From Pelodera strongyloides (taxonomy: Eukaryota > Nematoda > Chromadorea > Rhabditida > Rhabditidae): a DNA stretch of 64,000 nucleotides. The stretch lies in assembly GCA_036852015.1 (NCBI GenBank), contig JAANDG010000076.1, positions 186,001-250,000 on the forward strand, written 5' to 3'. Numbering within the stretch: position 1 is the stretch's first letter; each line of letters opens with the position of its first letter. Positions 45,480-57,401 of the stretch are shown here, piece by piece. The notes under the pieces were generated by a model. That model made no database searches. It was given only the letters and a program-made list of their open reading frames with translations, and was not told the origin of the DNA. Both the position numbers and the translations under genes were made by a program.

Positions 45480-48009
45480 ATGGCAGATGAACAACGATTG
45501 TTATCATACGGAGACGTGGTTCTGTATGAAGGAGATCTGGAGCTGTTGAAGTTGGTTGTTTTATGTTTTTATACTTTATTTACCGTAACCACTTTACTTT
45601 TATGCAAAAAAAATTTGATGAGGTTCTACTGTCATACTTGGTTGTAGTTTATGGAACAAATTGCATGAACTTTTCATAGGTTTTCGACCAAAGTACGGTG
45701 TGACTCTTCTCACAGTCCTATCAGAAGACGCTGTCATTGTTGTTAACTAACTGGTTGGACATGGCGTAAAATAATCTCAGTTAAAAATAATCTCAGTTTA
45801 GAATCGGTGGATTTTTTAACGATCCTTTAATAATAATAGCTAACTGAGATGATATATTTGATCAAAAAAGTTGTCTTTTTTCGAGCGAATTACGGTACGA
45901 CTCTTCTCACAGTCCTATCTCCTATCGCCAAGCGCTGTCATTGTTGTTAATTAACTAAATGGCTCGATGATCCTTAACATAATCTTAGTTTAGAGCCGGT
46001 GGATGGTTGAACGATCGTTTGATAACATTTGCGGTTCAATACATATTTGATCAGTTGCCAGAGGAGCGTAAGCAGTCGGTGGGTGGTTGTGTTTTCTTTA
46101 ATCCTTGTCTCATAGTCATTTTTTATTGATTTTTTTTTTCAAATATTGAGCTCGGCTGGCTTGGCATCATGTTGTGCTTACGTAGTTTGCAATGAATGTT
46201 TCATTATGTGCTAGTTGGTTGTTAGTGAATTGTATGCAATACATTGATATTATAAAACTCGGGGCAAGTTTATAAGGTTGGCTCATTTAGATCGCCGTAA
46301 TGAATGCTCCAGAATGTGAAGTGGTGAAGTTTCTCGGTGATGACGTAGAAGCTGCCTTTGGTGGTCTTGAGCTGTACAAGAAGGAAATGGTAAGCGAAAT
46401 TGTGTAATGTTTTATTATGTGTTCTGTGACATAAAACAAATCAGCAGATAGTAGGGCATGCTAGAACATTAGCAGGTGTTAATTATACAATTCAACAATT
46501 CTTGTGCGAATACTTATACATCGGCACTTAAAATGTACATTTCAGGTTTTGTTCGTACTAAGTGATTCTGGAGATCCCACACGAGTGAATTCCGGGAATC
46601 ATTGGTTAGATTTTAGTTGGCTACTTATTTTGTTTTCATTTCTCGGTAGCTACACTTGTGGTATACGTTAGAAGTAGCTCCTAGGTAGATATGGGTGTGT
46701 AAGTATGTAAGAGATGAGAATATATACATACAGTAATCCAATAGCATAGACCTTGTAAGAATGCGTACGTTTCAGCTCTTAAGAACTCTATTTCAGGTTT
46801 TGTTTGTGGTTTTTTTTTTATTTCAGGTTTTTTCTAGATCTTACTAACTGATACTACGCACTGGGATTTTTATGCGAGTTCGTTTAGTTTTTTTTCTGTT
46901 CAGGTCTGTGATGGCCTATGTGACAGCGGATAAGAAATTCTACTCAATGGACAGTATTCCGGGTCGCAACAAAGTGGTGGCACGTGAGGTAGTACTGTAA
47001 TACTTATACTACGAGTTTGGAGAGCTAGTATGGATGATCACAAATCAGCGTGTTTCAACAACGCATTAAAATTTACAGGGGCCTGAATGATCCGATAATT
47101 TTTGTGCCCGAAAAAATATATGATCTTGCTGTGCCGAAACCTATAAGGTGAACATTGAGTAGGTGCGATTTATTGGCATTGTTTGTGCTCAGCCGCTGAG
47201 GCCCAGAAAATTAACGTGGTTGAAAAAAAAACTCTGTTCCAGGTAGCTCGCGCGATATCCCCTTTGTTACCCGGCTGTTCATCGGAAAGTCCAATTCCGG
47301 TACTCTGTGCCACGCAGACAAATGGAAGTGATTGTGGATTGTATGCGATTGAATACATTAGGACCTGTTTAGTGGTGAGTTAAAGCGAAATACCGGCCGG
47401 TTTTTGAAACGCATAGCGAACAACTATATTATATACTTACGTAGTTATGCTAATTTATGTTCATTTGCATAAGCGCATAAGAATGCTGGTCTATTGGATG
47501 TGTTTCCAAAACCGGCCAGTACTTCGCTCTTCGCTTTAAGAAAAAAATTTATTGTTATTGGTTATGTGATATGATCATGGTGGTTAGATGATAGATGATG
47601 ACAAAGTAAAATGGGCACATAGGTAGTCTGCCTGCTTGCTGTTTTAGGTTCAGTTTTCAGTTGGGCTTGTTTCGGTTAAAATCCAGGGTTTTTCTTTTTC
47701 TGATTTTTCTCGACAAACACATAACTAGTTTGTATTGGGGGTAAATGTTTACGTTGACCGTATATTGTTTGTACCACCCACGTTAAGTCACGATACCTTA
47801 GAGGTAGGGCAATGTGTAACCAAACCGAGCTATACATGGCTGACCGGTACGTTTTTCAGCGTGACCTGAGTATGGAGTTTTTTTTATGTATACAGTTTGT
47901 TTAGGATGGTGTGCACGCGATTTATGGATCAAATCCGTCTACGGTTGCGGTTCAGAGCACCCGGCAACTTTGGTTGGATGTTATTGGTAAACTTACGAGT
48001 AATGGTTAA
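45480..48009 (+). CDS. SENP8: SENP8/NEDP1 homolog, NEDD8-specific cysteine protease
   Basis: Exons 45480-45550, 45994-46078, 46291-46389, 46546-46604, 46904-46988, 47243-47374 and 47905-48009 give 211 residues, against 212 in human SENP8. Family landmarks are the N-terminal LLSYGDVVLYEGDLELL, WLND at 28-31, catalytic His104 (GNHWSV), Asp121 (YSMDSI), the oxyanion Gln158 (ATQTNGSDCG) and nucleophile Cys164. The C48-type protease matures NEDD8 and removes it from cullins and other proteins; here it is in the same neighbourhood as an SCF-type F-box gene. The splice acceptor ends exactly at the ATG. A family A MITE starts nine bases into intron 6, and a decayed copy of exon 2 lies in intron 1. 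Confidence 0.94.
45680..45850 (+). pseudogene. Decayed duplicate of the SENP8 exon 2 region
   Basis: CGTGTGACTCTTCTCACAGT-like text through TTAGAATCGGTGGATTTTTT parallels 45890-46022, where the true exon 2 begins after AATCTTAGTTTAG. The copy would read IGGFFNDPLIIIAN and then stop, so the invariant WLND has become FFND. It keeps an acceptor-like TTTAG. Confidence 0.75.
47384..47535. mobile_element. TTAA MITE, family A, at the SENP8 intron 6 donor
   Basis: TTAA copies lie at 47380-47383 and 47536-47539. The ends are AGCGAAATACCGGCCGG and CTCTTCGCT preceded by AAAACCGGCCAGTACTTCGC. The left TTAA overlaps the sixth base of the splice donor GTGAGT, which is intact. Confidence 0.88.
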
Positions 48010-48063
48010 ACTTAAGAGCTCTCATTCGTAATAGTTTAATTTAACAAACTTGAAGCATTCTAG

Positions 48064-48069
48064 AATAAA
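48064..48069 (+). terminator. Likely poly-A signal of SENP8
   Basis: AATAAA lies 55 bases after the SENP8 stop and about 315 bases before the SHQ1 acceptor. Confidence 0.5.
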
Positions 48070-48385
48070 TGTGCGATAACTTTGAAGCAACTCTTTATTT
48101 GTTCCTGAACTATACATGCAGTTTGCTAGACTGTTTGAATATCTAATAATTCGGTTTTTCATTGTCTCTCTTATTACTGTGCACTTGATCATTCGCTATT
48201 TCTATAGTTCCAAGAATAAGTTGATATAGTATTGTCTTTTACAACTTTTGTTTGGGGTGCTTGATTATATTTTCTTTGTTTTTATGTTTGCATTTTTTTT
48301 TAAAATCTATTCTCCTCGTTGTTGATGTTGAAGTTATTTTTGCACTGTAGGACTGTCGTTCATTCAACTATTGTTACGTTTCAGA

Positions 48386-51300
48386 ATGATCACCCCTATA
48401 TTCTCTATTATTCAAGACGACGAGTTTCTGATCTTCACGATCAAGGCTCCGTATGCGAAAATTGCCGAAACGGAGATTGAATATGCGGAGAACTTCTTTT
48501 TATTCTGCAGCAAGCCGTATTATTTGAGGTGGGTCCTTTTTTTTAGTTATTTGTTTCTACTTATGGCTATTAAGGAGTATTTAGTGGGTGATATACTATG
48601 GTAGTTATACATACAGGTGTGACGTGTTAGATTACTGTAAATGTTTATGTATCCAGGCAATTAATTGATTGAAAATCGACTCGACAGTAATGAAAGAAAA
48701 GGAGAGCGTGCCAATCCTAGTGTTTGTACTACCGTTATTCGGCTATGGGTTTCACTTGGTTTGTTCTTTTTAGAGTCCATTTGCCGAAGGAGGTGCTCTA
48801 TGACGAAGAGCGGTCCTCTGCAAAGTATAATGCAGACGATGGTATGTTCTAATTTTCAATTCTGCATGATCGCCTTATTTACTCTCCCAGACAGCGTAAA
48901 GTACTTAAATACGATGGTTACGCTAGAAAAGGTTGGTAGGAAGTAATTCACATAAATTACTCCAAATCTCTTTAAACGCTCTATCAGATTTTTGCAATGA
49001 TTGGCAAATCGAATTATCCGAATCAAAATGCAGTGTATTATATCTTGGAAAAAATAACATGAAATATGTTTACGAAGTGAAAAACTTTGCATTGGGTTCG
49101 GTTAGTACAATTAGAGATCTTGGCATACAAGTGCAAAACAATTGGCAATACGTTGATCATATAGGCAAAATGTGTATTAAAGGAATGGGAGCCTGGTTTG
49201 CGATTAACAAAACCATAAAACAGAGAAATCCTTTAATACTCTTGAAAGCATATAAAACATATGTTCGGCCAATCCTTGAATTTGCAAGCGTTGTTTGGAG
49301 CCCTTACTTAAAGAAAGACATAACCAAAGTTGAAAAAGTTCAAGCCCGTATTACGCGCATTATCTTTCAAAAATGTTTTGGACAATCTCCGATCCCTTGC
49401 TATAGCGAAAGGCTACGTAAGTTTAACCTTTTATCTCTGCAACAACGACGTATAAAGCAAGACCTTGTATTTGCATTCAAGTTACTCAAGGGAGAACTCT
49501 CCACCTCGTTTAGTAAATACTATGCTTGGAGACCAACTAGAGGTCGTATTTCATCTTTTGAATTGCATGTACCCTTCTCAAAACTGAATCCTTATTATCA
49601 CAGTTTCTTTATTCGCACGGCTAAATGGCTAAACAAACTCCCAGACAAACTTTTACAATTACCAAGTTCGAAATCTCTTAGTCGGCGTTTAAAGTCAATG
49701 GATAGAAATGATGGTAGAAATGATCTACTTACGATGTTATAAATAAATGATGTAACATCCAACTTCCGAGAGTATACCCTTACTTTGAATCGTTAATGAT
49801 AATTCGTTTAGTTTATGGAATGAACTGGTAGGGAACCCATATTACCCTTGGTATTTGATTTCGACTACGAAGAAGAAGAAGCTATTATTCTGTCTACGAA
49901 GAAGAATTAACTACAAATCTTTGTTTAATCGCTTTATGTATTTCATTGTTCGATTGGTTCTTTTCTTGTAAACATTATGCGGGATATATCGATGCGGGTC
50001 TTTATTCTAACACTGTGCTTTGTTTATTTGTGCCTTTCTTTTTTCGTCATATTTTTGCAAAGTTTCCCAAAATCAAGTGGATTATCCACTAAAAGCCATT
50101 TGCGGCGCTGCGACATTTTATTGTAGCGCATAAGGTTGCCTGCGGGTGGAGGGTATTCACTGTGCTAGTTTTTGAGATTCAGTTGTAATAGTTACTTTTT
50201 CCTAAGCCCAATTGTGAAGTTCTTATCTCGTGGCCCATTTTTTCGAGGTAACAATACAATGTCGCCCATAAAACAAAGGATTTGGGGAAATATTTGCAAA
50301 ACTATGTAAAGCAGACCAAGAGTATGATAATACACCTTCACATTTTTCTTTTACCCGATTGCTAATCGACTACAGTACAACTGGTTTCGTTATATCTACA
50401 TTGCTTTCTCTTCATCATATTATTTGATGCACACCTCGGTGTTATTTAATAAATAAATAAATTTGCCGAAGGAGGTGCTCTATGACGAAGAGCGGTCCTC
50501 TGCAAAGTATAATGCAGACGATGGTATGTTCTAATTTTCAATTCTGCATGATCGCCTTATTTACTCTCCCAGACAGCGTAAAGTACTTAAATACGATGGT
50601 TACGCTAGAAAAGGTTGGTAGGAAGTAGGACGAGTGGAGTGGAGAGAAACACCAAGCTTCAGAGTTTAGTTTCAACGCTATCAGTTATCATTGTGACCCA
50701 CAATAGTAATGCGTAATAGTGTACGTGTGGTAATTAAAAAATAAAGGTTTATTGATAAAAATTCATTTCTTAGGGACGTATTCAAATTCAAAGTGTTCTC
50801 ATAAAAACACAAATTATAACAAATCTATACCTTATAACAAACTGTTCTTAAAACACCTCTTATTGCATCTAATTTTACTGATAATGAAGATAATGTTCAG
50901 ACGTGAATAACACAGCAGAAGTAACAAACGAATATTTGTATGGCAAGGTACTACACAACGATTATCTGCTTCTAATAAACGAGGTTCACCTAATTCTGTA
51001 TTCAGGAACCTTCACAGTGCATGTTCCTAAACTGAACAAGGGTGAGACGTTCGAGGGTTTGGATATGATAACCGAATTGCTGCGACCTCAGAGAGCGGCA
51101 CCCACTGCTGCACCACTTGTGGAGGAGGTACCTTTTGCAGTTTTGGGTTTTGTTATAAAAGTTTTTTTTTGTTATGAAAGTTACTGAAAACGTAGTAACA
51201 TACCATATTGCTACGCTTATATACTTGAATTTTACTGTTTTTTTCCATAGCTGAGAATATGTAAGCTTTAATGAAAATCGTTTGTCATTGGACAGCATAA

Positions 51301-54300
51301 TAGGCGAAAAATGTTCATGTTTAAACTTTTTGTTCATTTCTGCTCTTCTTGTAGCTCTTTTCGTAATGGAATTTTTGGCTCTTTAACGATGTCTGCACTC
51401 AGATATCGCAATAAACAACAAAATAAAAACGGGTATGAAAGTGAAAGTTAACTTGAGAAAGAACTAGAAAATAAGGGGAGCGTAAGAAAAATACCCGGTA
51501 TTTCCCAGACAACCCGTTTCGATCCCTAACCATAAGTCATAGACGGGATTTTTACGGTAAGCTGTGGTCTTCAGTCTTCATCATGGATCGTCAAAGTATT
51601 GCCTGACTTTGCCTTATAACATTTCTGAAACATTTAGTTGTCTGGATCGGAGAGCGATGTTGAAGATGAGGAATATTATGCAGATGACAATGAAGGAGGT
51701 GAGATCTCTTTTTGATTTACAATTGGGCAACGTTGGCGTGCGAGCGGCGTGTAATTGGCGCGGGTTTGGCGTTTCGTGGTGTGCCGGCCTGTCACTATTC
51801 AGCGGAACTTTCGCGCTGTAAAGCATTACCAAAGTTTCACATTTCGCTATTTACCGATTAGCTGTTGACTTTACCGTAGTAGTCTGTTTATAGCAGTGTG
51901 TTTCACTAGTCATGTATATGGAGGTAGAAGACCGAGTACGCTTGATCCTCTCTCTCTCTCGCAAATGATTATGATTAGAATAAAAATTAGCCCAGGCCCT
52001 CAAGTATCATAAATATATAGGAATGTAGTTGTCCTATATGTTTCAAAACCCGGATGTTATACCACTTTAACTTTTTTGTAATCCTTTTTTTCGCAGACGA
52101 GTTCCTGGTTGAGCAGAATCCCACAGAAGTCAAGGAGACGTGTAGCGAAGGAACGGGTTGCGGATACGGATTCGCATGGAAAAGAGGCGGAGTGCTGGGA
52201 CAATTGTCTAAGGAAATTGGTGAGTGGCTACTGTAGGATTTGGATTGTGGGAGGTGGAATTCGAGATATGTTTGGCCTACGGTATCTTATGCGGTGCAGT
52301 ATGTTATACGGCATTGGTGAGTGGGTACTGTAGAATTGGGATTTAGGAAAGTGGGTACCGTAGGACTTGGATTTAGGAAAGTGGGACTTGAGATATGTTT
52401 GGCCTACGGTATCTTATGCGGTGCAGTACGTTATACGGCATTGGTGAGTGGGTACTGTAGAATTGGGATTTAGGGAAGTGGAATTGTAGTTACATAATCT
52501 TACGGTGAATTAGATTCCATGGTGAGTGGTTGCTGTAGAATTTGATTTTGGGAGGTGGAGTCGGATTTGGAGCTTGGATCTACGGTATTATGTTGTATGG
52601 TATCCGTATCCTTTGTACGGTGTGTTATAGTTATACTATAATATAATGTTTATTAGTGAGTTCACGCATATAAAGTAAAATAATGTGGCAAATTTCATAT
52701 TACTAATACTCGGTAGTATGACATGCGGAACAAACCAAAAGGTGCCCTTGAATTGAGCACTTAGTTAATGCAGGCAATTGTCCAGTATATGTTTCACAGA
52801 CTTTACCGATTTAACTGAATTGAAACTGAAAGTTGTAGTGCTTTTCAGGTAACTTGGTCGAGGTGCCTAACGTTGAAGAAAGTCTTGTTGCGGAAAGGGC
52901 CCATCAGTGTAGAGCAGCTGCTGTGGAAAACTTTAGTCAGGAACATTACTTGTGGGTTTTGAGTTTATTTTACCGTAACGTAATTAGAACTTCAACTTAG
53001 ACGGTGCGCACGTATGCTTAACTGTATGTTTTGAGTGATTAGCTTGAAGTACGATGCTCAGTTTGAATGATAGGTAGCTTGTGAAGTTGCCCAGTTGCGT
53101 CTGAAACCGTATTTCGGATGTTTTAGCGCGATATAAAAGTGTGGTATTTGGTGAGTTAAGTTAGTTTTAACAGACATAAAACGAATTTTACATAGCGCCT
53201 TTTGATGACCGTGTCATACGTAGTCTTAACGGCACATAATTGTCATGCAATTTCATTTAATACTGCGTCCGTTTCAAAATCGCGTGTCATACCGTTTTGT
53301 ATGTTTAGATGCGATAACCTAACTCCTGATGAGGAATTGCAACGGATACTTCGCCTGGACTTTCCTTCGGAAATGAAACTCACCGAGGCGGACCGAGAAC
53401 GGCTCAAGGACCTGCCGAATCGTAAATTGCCCAAGTTTGTACTTTTATTATTATTATTATTTACTACACCTTTTCGTTGTGTGTTTATGAGTGTTGTTTA
53501 GCTGCACACGGTGATCCTTGATTGTGGTATGAGGTTAGTTTGCATTTGTGGTTTGTTCGGTGTCGAGAGAGTACTTATTTTAAATTGAAAAGGTTAAAAA
53601 CGCAATGTTTCCGTGTGGCATTATAGTTGGCGTGGTTCGGAGGTATTTCGCTTAGCCTCTGGCTTTCCTTATTAGTTCTGCTTTGTTTGAACATTCTGTT
53701 GTCGTATGCACGAACACCGGGACCTTCCCTGGGTGGGAGTATTTGTCTCTCCGTGTCATTGGTTAGCGTGATCCCTCTATTTCTCTCACCTCCCACTGGG
53801 AGCATATTCCCGGTGTTCGTGCATACGGACACCAGGTTGTACTCTCGTATTGGAGTTTTTCTCAGCTGTGAACTTCTTTTTTTATTAAGAGGTATAATCT
53901 GGGAAAGCCGAAGCCAACAACTAACGTAGGCAATAAATAGTAAACAGTATAACTCCGCTTGTCTTTGCTGGGATTATAAGCACAGTATATCTTTGAATTT
54001 TTTCTAAATTCTTGCACGTATCACTAGGTGGATCACTCTTCTTGTGTACACTACCTAAAGAACCTGAAGTGAGTAAAATCAATAAACTATAAGTACTCTA
54101 GGTCATTCTCATTCTAAACTCTAAGTACTTGTTTTAGGTTGTCTCCTGCGGAAGAACACGCGGTGGCGTTGTCGCTAGTGGATATTGTTTACGCATATTG
54201 CTATGATATCCGCACGAATGACTTTGACCATTCCGTCGAGTCAGGTAATTGTAATTATTGAATTGTGTAATTGGGTAATTATACTTTACCCTTTGAGGTT

Positions 54301-56547
54301 ACATCCTTCGGGGAATTAGCGGTTTTATAGCATTACTAGAGTGAATAATAGTGTGCACATTCAGAGTTTGTGTCCTTTTGGCCTTTTGCCATCAAGAACG
54401 GCTATTAGTCATTATTCAAAAATTAGTTTTTCATGTCGATGGTAATGTATGCGGTTTTGATCTGTTGCCGAAGTTTTTTTATTAATGCTTGTTCGATTTC
54501 CTCATTTAGTATTGATTGCTGCTTGGTCCATTTTATTAGTTATGTAATTATTTAGTTAATTAATTAATTAATATGTATTCAGGATGGAATATTGTCCACC
54601 TGGCACCTTCACTGTGTTGGCTTGTAAAATGGCAAAATGCTAGGGAAGCAGTACAAGGAGTGGTAGCACGAGTTCTGACCCAGCCACTTTATAGGTATGT
54701 TTGAGTATGGCTTGGTTTAATTACCCAATTCTGGGGTAATTAATCTAATGTTCTTGATGAACTACTGATGATGAAGTTTTTTACGAAGCGATATTAAAAA
54801 TCTTAATTTTTTTTTTGGTTGGTGTTACAAGACGGTTTTCGAGAATTTTTATTTTTATCTGCTAAATGCATCATCATGACTTTAACTGGTTATCTGTAAC
54901 TTGCTTACTTGTTTTGTGTGTTATTTCATTTTTGGTGAAACGCAATGTTTCGTGAGCAACATATACGTGAAACTAAGATTTAGCGGTGATCCGTCAAGAG
55001 TAGACTGTATGTAGTGCTTTATTAGTGATGTAGTGTGCAAAGCGGTGTTTCATGGGGTTTTACACGCAGTAATTTGTTTGTTCGCTTCAGAAACTGGGAA
55101 CTAGCATTGAAGGTTTTGGATGACACAAGAAAGCTCTTTACCATGGGTATGATTATTTTTTTGAGAGTCAGTATTATTATTTTGTATCAACGGAATCAAT
55201 ATACGGGATAGGCATACCGGTGAACCGGAGAGTATCTTATCTCAGAAAATGTATATTGTTGCTCAAACATTCAGTTTGGAGTAAGGTGTCCACTGTAGGT
55301 AAGTTACGGTAGGGATAATTAATAATTATTCAATTTTAGGTCGTGCGGCCATCGTGCACGCCATTTGTGAATGTCATAGTCTAATGGTGGGCGGATCGGA
55401 GTTTCGATATCTGTTTAATGATTTGATACTCACGGATCTGTTGCTGTGGATACAGAGTGTTGGGGATGGAGTGATCAATAAGCTGACCGCGGAGCTGGCG
55501 GAAGTGCAGGTAAATTTTTTAAGGTTTTTGTTTTATAGAGGTTACGGTAACTTGGGGGGTTACGGTAGATTGATTACGCGGGTGGAGGTATATACCAGCC
55601 GCTTACACGGCAGTTCTATTTCAATACTCACGAAGATAAAGTGGTGGATCGATCGGCCCGAAATGAAAAAGTGTTAATTGTCCCATCCAAACAAGGCAGG
55701 ACAATTACACTTTTTCATTTCGGGCCGATCGATCCACCACTTTATCACCTAATATCTTCGTGAGTATTGAAATAGAACACTACTTTTTGTATTCCAAATT
55801 TTTATTATCCCTTATAGAAAAAAAGAAAGAAAAAAAAACAGACACGATTTGAGGTGAGCCGATCCCTTTAAATTCATGTCTGGCGTGGAAACTCCAGTTT
55901 CGCAGTTGTTTTGCACATTATGAGTGCCTACATATTCCCTTTAAGGGGTGTGGTAATTTGGAAGGTGGTATAGTTTGCGGTATTCTTTCGGTATCTGTGG
56001 CATAGGATCGTCTCAGACTCAGGATAAGGTTATTGACGTTTACGGTAGATTGATTATGTGTTCAGGGTATAAATTCCGTGCGTAAATGGAGTTGGTTGGA
56101 GGTGGTTTCTTTAACTTAGTGATGGACCGTTTTGATAAAACACCAGGTTTCGCCCAAATATATAAATTTTCAATTGCTGCCGGAGGTGGTTAAAGTCAAT
56201 CCGAGGTGGTTCGTGCGTGTTTTCACGCACCAACCTGTACCCCTGCGTGTGTTGGTTATGTGACCCGCCGGTTGTTACGTAAGTGTAAGTTGGAGCCTTA
56301 TTTGTTTACAGCCTCGTCTACCGTTGTTGCGCTTTCTAGGTGTTTCATGGTCAACACCTTGTTGTATGAAATTTATATAATAAGGTACGATAAATTTCAG
56401 CTTTTGAAATCAGACCTGTCCGAATTTCAACTCGACGACTTGGAAATGGAGGGACGTATGCAAATGATGCAATTGTCTGACGAGAAGGCCCGAGATTCGG
56501 ATGAGAATGGATATGATTCGGATGATGAACCGGAAACCACTGATTGA
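48386..56547 (+). CDS. SHQ1: SHQ1 homolog, H/ACA ribonucleoprotein assembly chaperone
   Basis: Twelve exons (48386-48528, 48774-48841, 51006-51127, 51638-51698, 52097-52219, 52849-52951, 53309-53434, 54138-54244, 54583-54694, 55091-55146, 55340-55509, 56401-56547) give 445 residues. The N-terminus is a CS (HSP20-like) domain: MITPIFSIIQDDEFLIFTI, FFLFCSKPYYLR and FTVHVPK. The SHQ1-specific helical domain follows, with CGYGFAWKRGGVLGQL, LVDIVYAYCYDIR, LAPSLCWLVKW, VLTQPLYRNWELALKV and RYLFNDLILTDLLLWIQ. The tail is acidic. SHQ1 binds free dyskerin/Cbf5 as an RNA mimic before H/ACA RNP assembly. The ATG follows the acceptor GTTTCAG by one base. Intron 2 contains a LINE flanked by a 167 bp duplication that copies most of exon 2. 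The second copy has a donor but no acceptor, so the gene should still splice correctly. Confidence 0.95.
48779..48945. repeat. 167 bp target-site duplication, left copy (includes exon 2)
   Basis: From ATTTGCCGAAGGAGGTGCTC to GGTTGGTAGGAAGTA this is identical to 50461-50627. It contains all but the first five bases of SHQ1 exon 2, its donor and about 100 bp of intron. Confidence 0.95.
48946..50460 (+). mobile_element. 5'-truncated non-LTR retrotransposon (LINE)
   Basis: The 1515 bp insert opens directly inside a reverse transcriptase frame that runs to the stop at 49742. The frame shows C-terminal RT and thumb-region features: FCNDWQIELSESKCSVLYLG, LGIQVQNNW, YKTYVRPILEFASVVWSPYL, and IEKVQARITRIIFQ-like text (here VEKVQARITRIIFQ). 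These resemble CR1/Jockey-type elements. A 3' untranslated region of about 720 bp ends in (TAAA)n. The frame is intact, which with the identical flanking duplications suggests a recent insertion. The catalytic RT core is missing, so the copy is dead. Confidence 0.92.
50461..50627. repeat. 167 bp target-site duplication, right copy
   Basis: Identical to 48779-48945. It is preceded by the LINE tail AATAAATAA instead of the exon 2 acceptor, so the exon copy inside it cannot be spliced in normally. Confidence 0.95.
52264..52475. repeat. Duplicated block of ~84 bp in an SHQ1 intron
   Basis: GATATGTTTGGCCTACGGTA through TACTGTAGAATTGGGATTTA occurs at 52264-52347 and 52390-52473, with shorter GTGAGTGG and GGATTTAGGAAAGTGGG repeats between and around. 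It follows the donor of the exon ending at 52219, so donor-like GTGAGTGG words recur through the intron. Confidence 0.8.
53700..53831. repeat. Hairpin repeat, family E copy 2, in an SHQ1 intron
   Basis: Inverted ends GTCGTATGCACGAACACCGG and the inverse CCGGTGTTCGTGCATACGGAC enclose text shared with 3863-4008. Its ends are better matched than those of copy 1. Confidence 0.75.
55613..55778. repeat. Palindromic repeat with ~70 bp arms in an SHQ1 intron
   Basis: TTCTATTTCAATACTCACGA ... GATCGATCGGCCCGAAATGA appears and then returns inverted around a 20-base centre. The right arm has a 10-base insertion. Terminal repeats and target duplication were not resolved. A nearby GATCCC|TTTAAA (55865) looks like a TTAA-family end without a partner. 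Confidence 0.75.
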
Positions 56548-56565
56548 TGAGTTCCAAGTTACGGT

Positions 56566-56625
56566 GGATTACGGTAGTTGGGTTTCTGGATTACGGTAGT
56601 TGGGTTTCTGGATTACTGTATTTGG
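56566..56625. repeat. Short tandem repeat after the SHQ1 stop
   Basis: GGATTACGGTAGTTGGGTTTCT is repeated about three times, the last copy diverged, within the presumed 3' untranslated region of SHQ1. Confidence 0.8.
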
Positions 56626-57401
56626 GATTAACGATTTCTTCTTTATTTCGTTCAATGGTTTTGTTTTTGTTTGCTACATATAATCGATTTTGAAGAGATT
56701 GCCTACTGTATCGATAGCATGATAGCTTATTGATTGTTAGTGGGATTTGATTAGTGTGGCGCGGAGTGATTTTATTAAAAGTGATCTTCTGCTACATTAG
56801 GTATTAGATTAGATAATTTTCTAAATTTGTTCCTTTGTAGATTTTTGCTCATGATCATTTTATTCCAACGTTATTTGATCTTGCTCCCAGATATTTGATC
56901 GAATTCTCCGTGTTGGGGATAATTTTCTTCTATCTTTGTACGTTGAAGTTTTAGATCTCATTTGAAAAACTCGCCGCTCGACTATTGCACCTCTAACAGT
57001 ATGTTTTTCCTTGTTACCGCTGTCTCACTTGTTGATTTGGTTGTTGACTTGTAGTTTGTTATACCTTTCATATATATTTGTTATTTCTTGTTTGTTATTT
57101 GCTGAGATAAAGATATATTATATTAGTAGAACTATTGAACATTGCTTTAATGATTTTCCTCAACTTGGTTTGTACCATTGTATTATTACTTTTCGAAGTT
57201 GATTTTGTTTTGATAGTGTATCTGTAGATTTCTCTACGTAGAGCTGGCCGGTTTTATTTATATATCTAAAGTGAAAGTTATGTTTTTTATTGCCGAATTT
57301 GTCATTGAATTGAGTTGTTTCTTCAAAGTTTGTCACTTTAATGGATTTATTGGCCTTGTGATTCGAGCTTGTACATTCTAGTGGATATATTTCAGGAAGG
57401 C
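56626..57401. other. Spacer between SHQ1 and UQCC2
   Basis: AT-rich with no supported gene. The acceptor ATATTTCAG ends at 57395, six bases before the UQCC2 ATG. Confidence 0.5.

Noticed and set aside
50461..50529. Second copy of SHQ1 exon 2 as an alternative exon
   Set aside because: It lies in the right target-site duplication and has LINE tail sequence in place of an acceptor.
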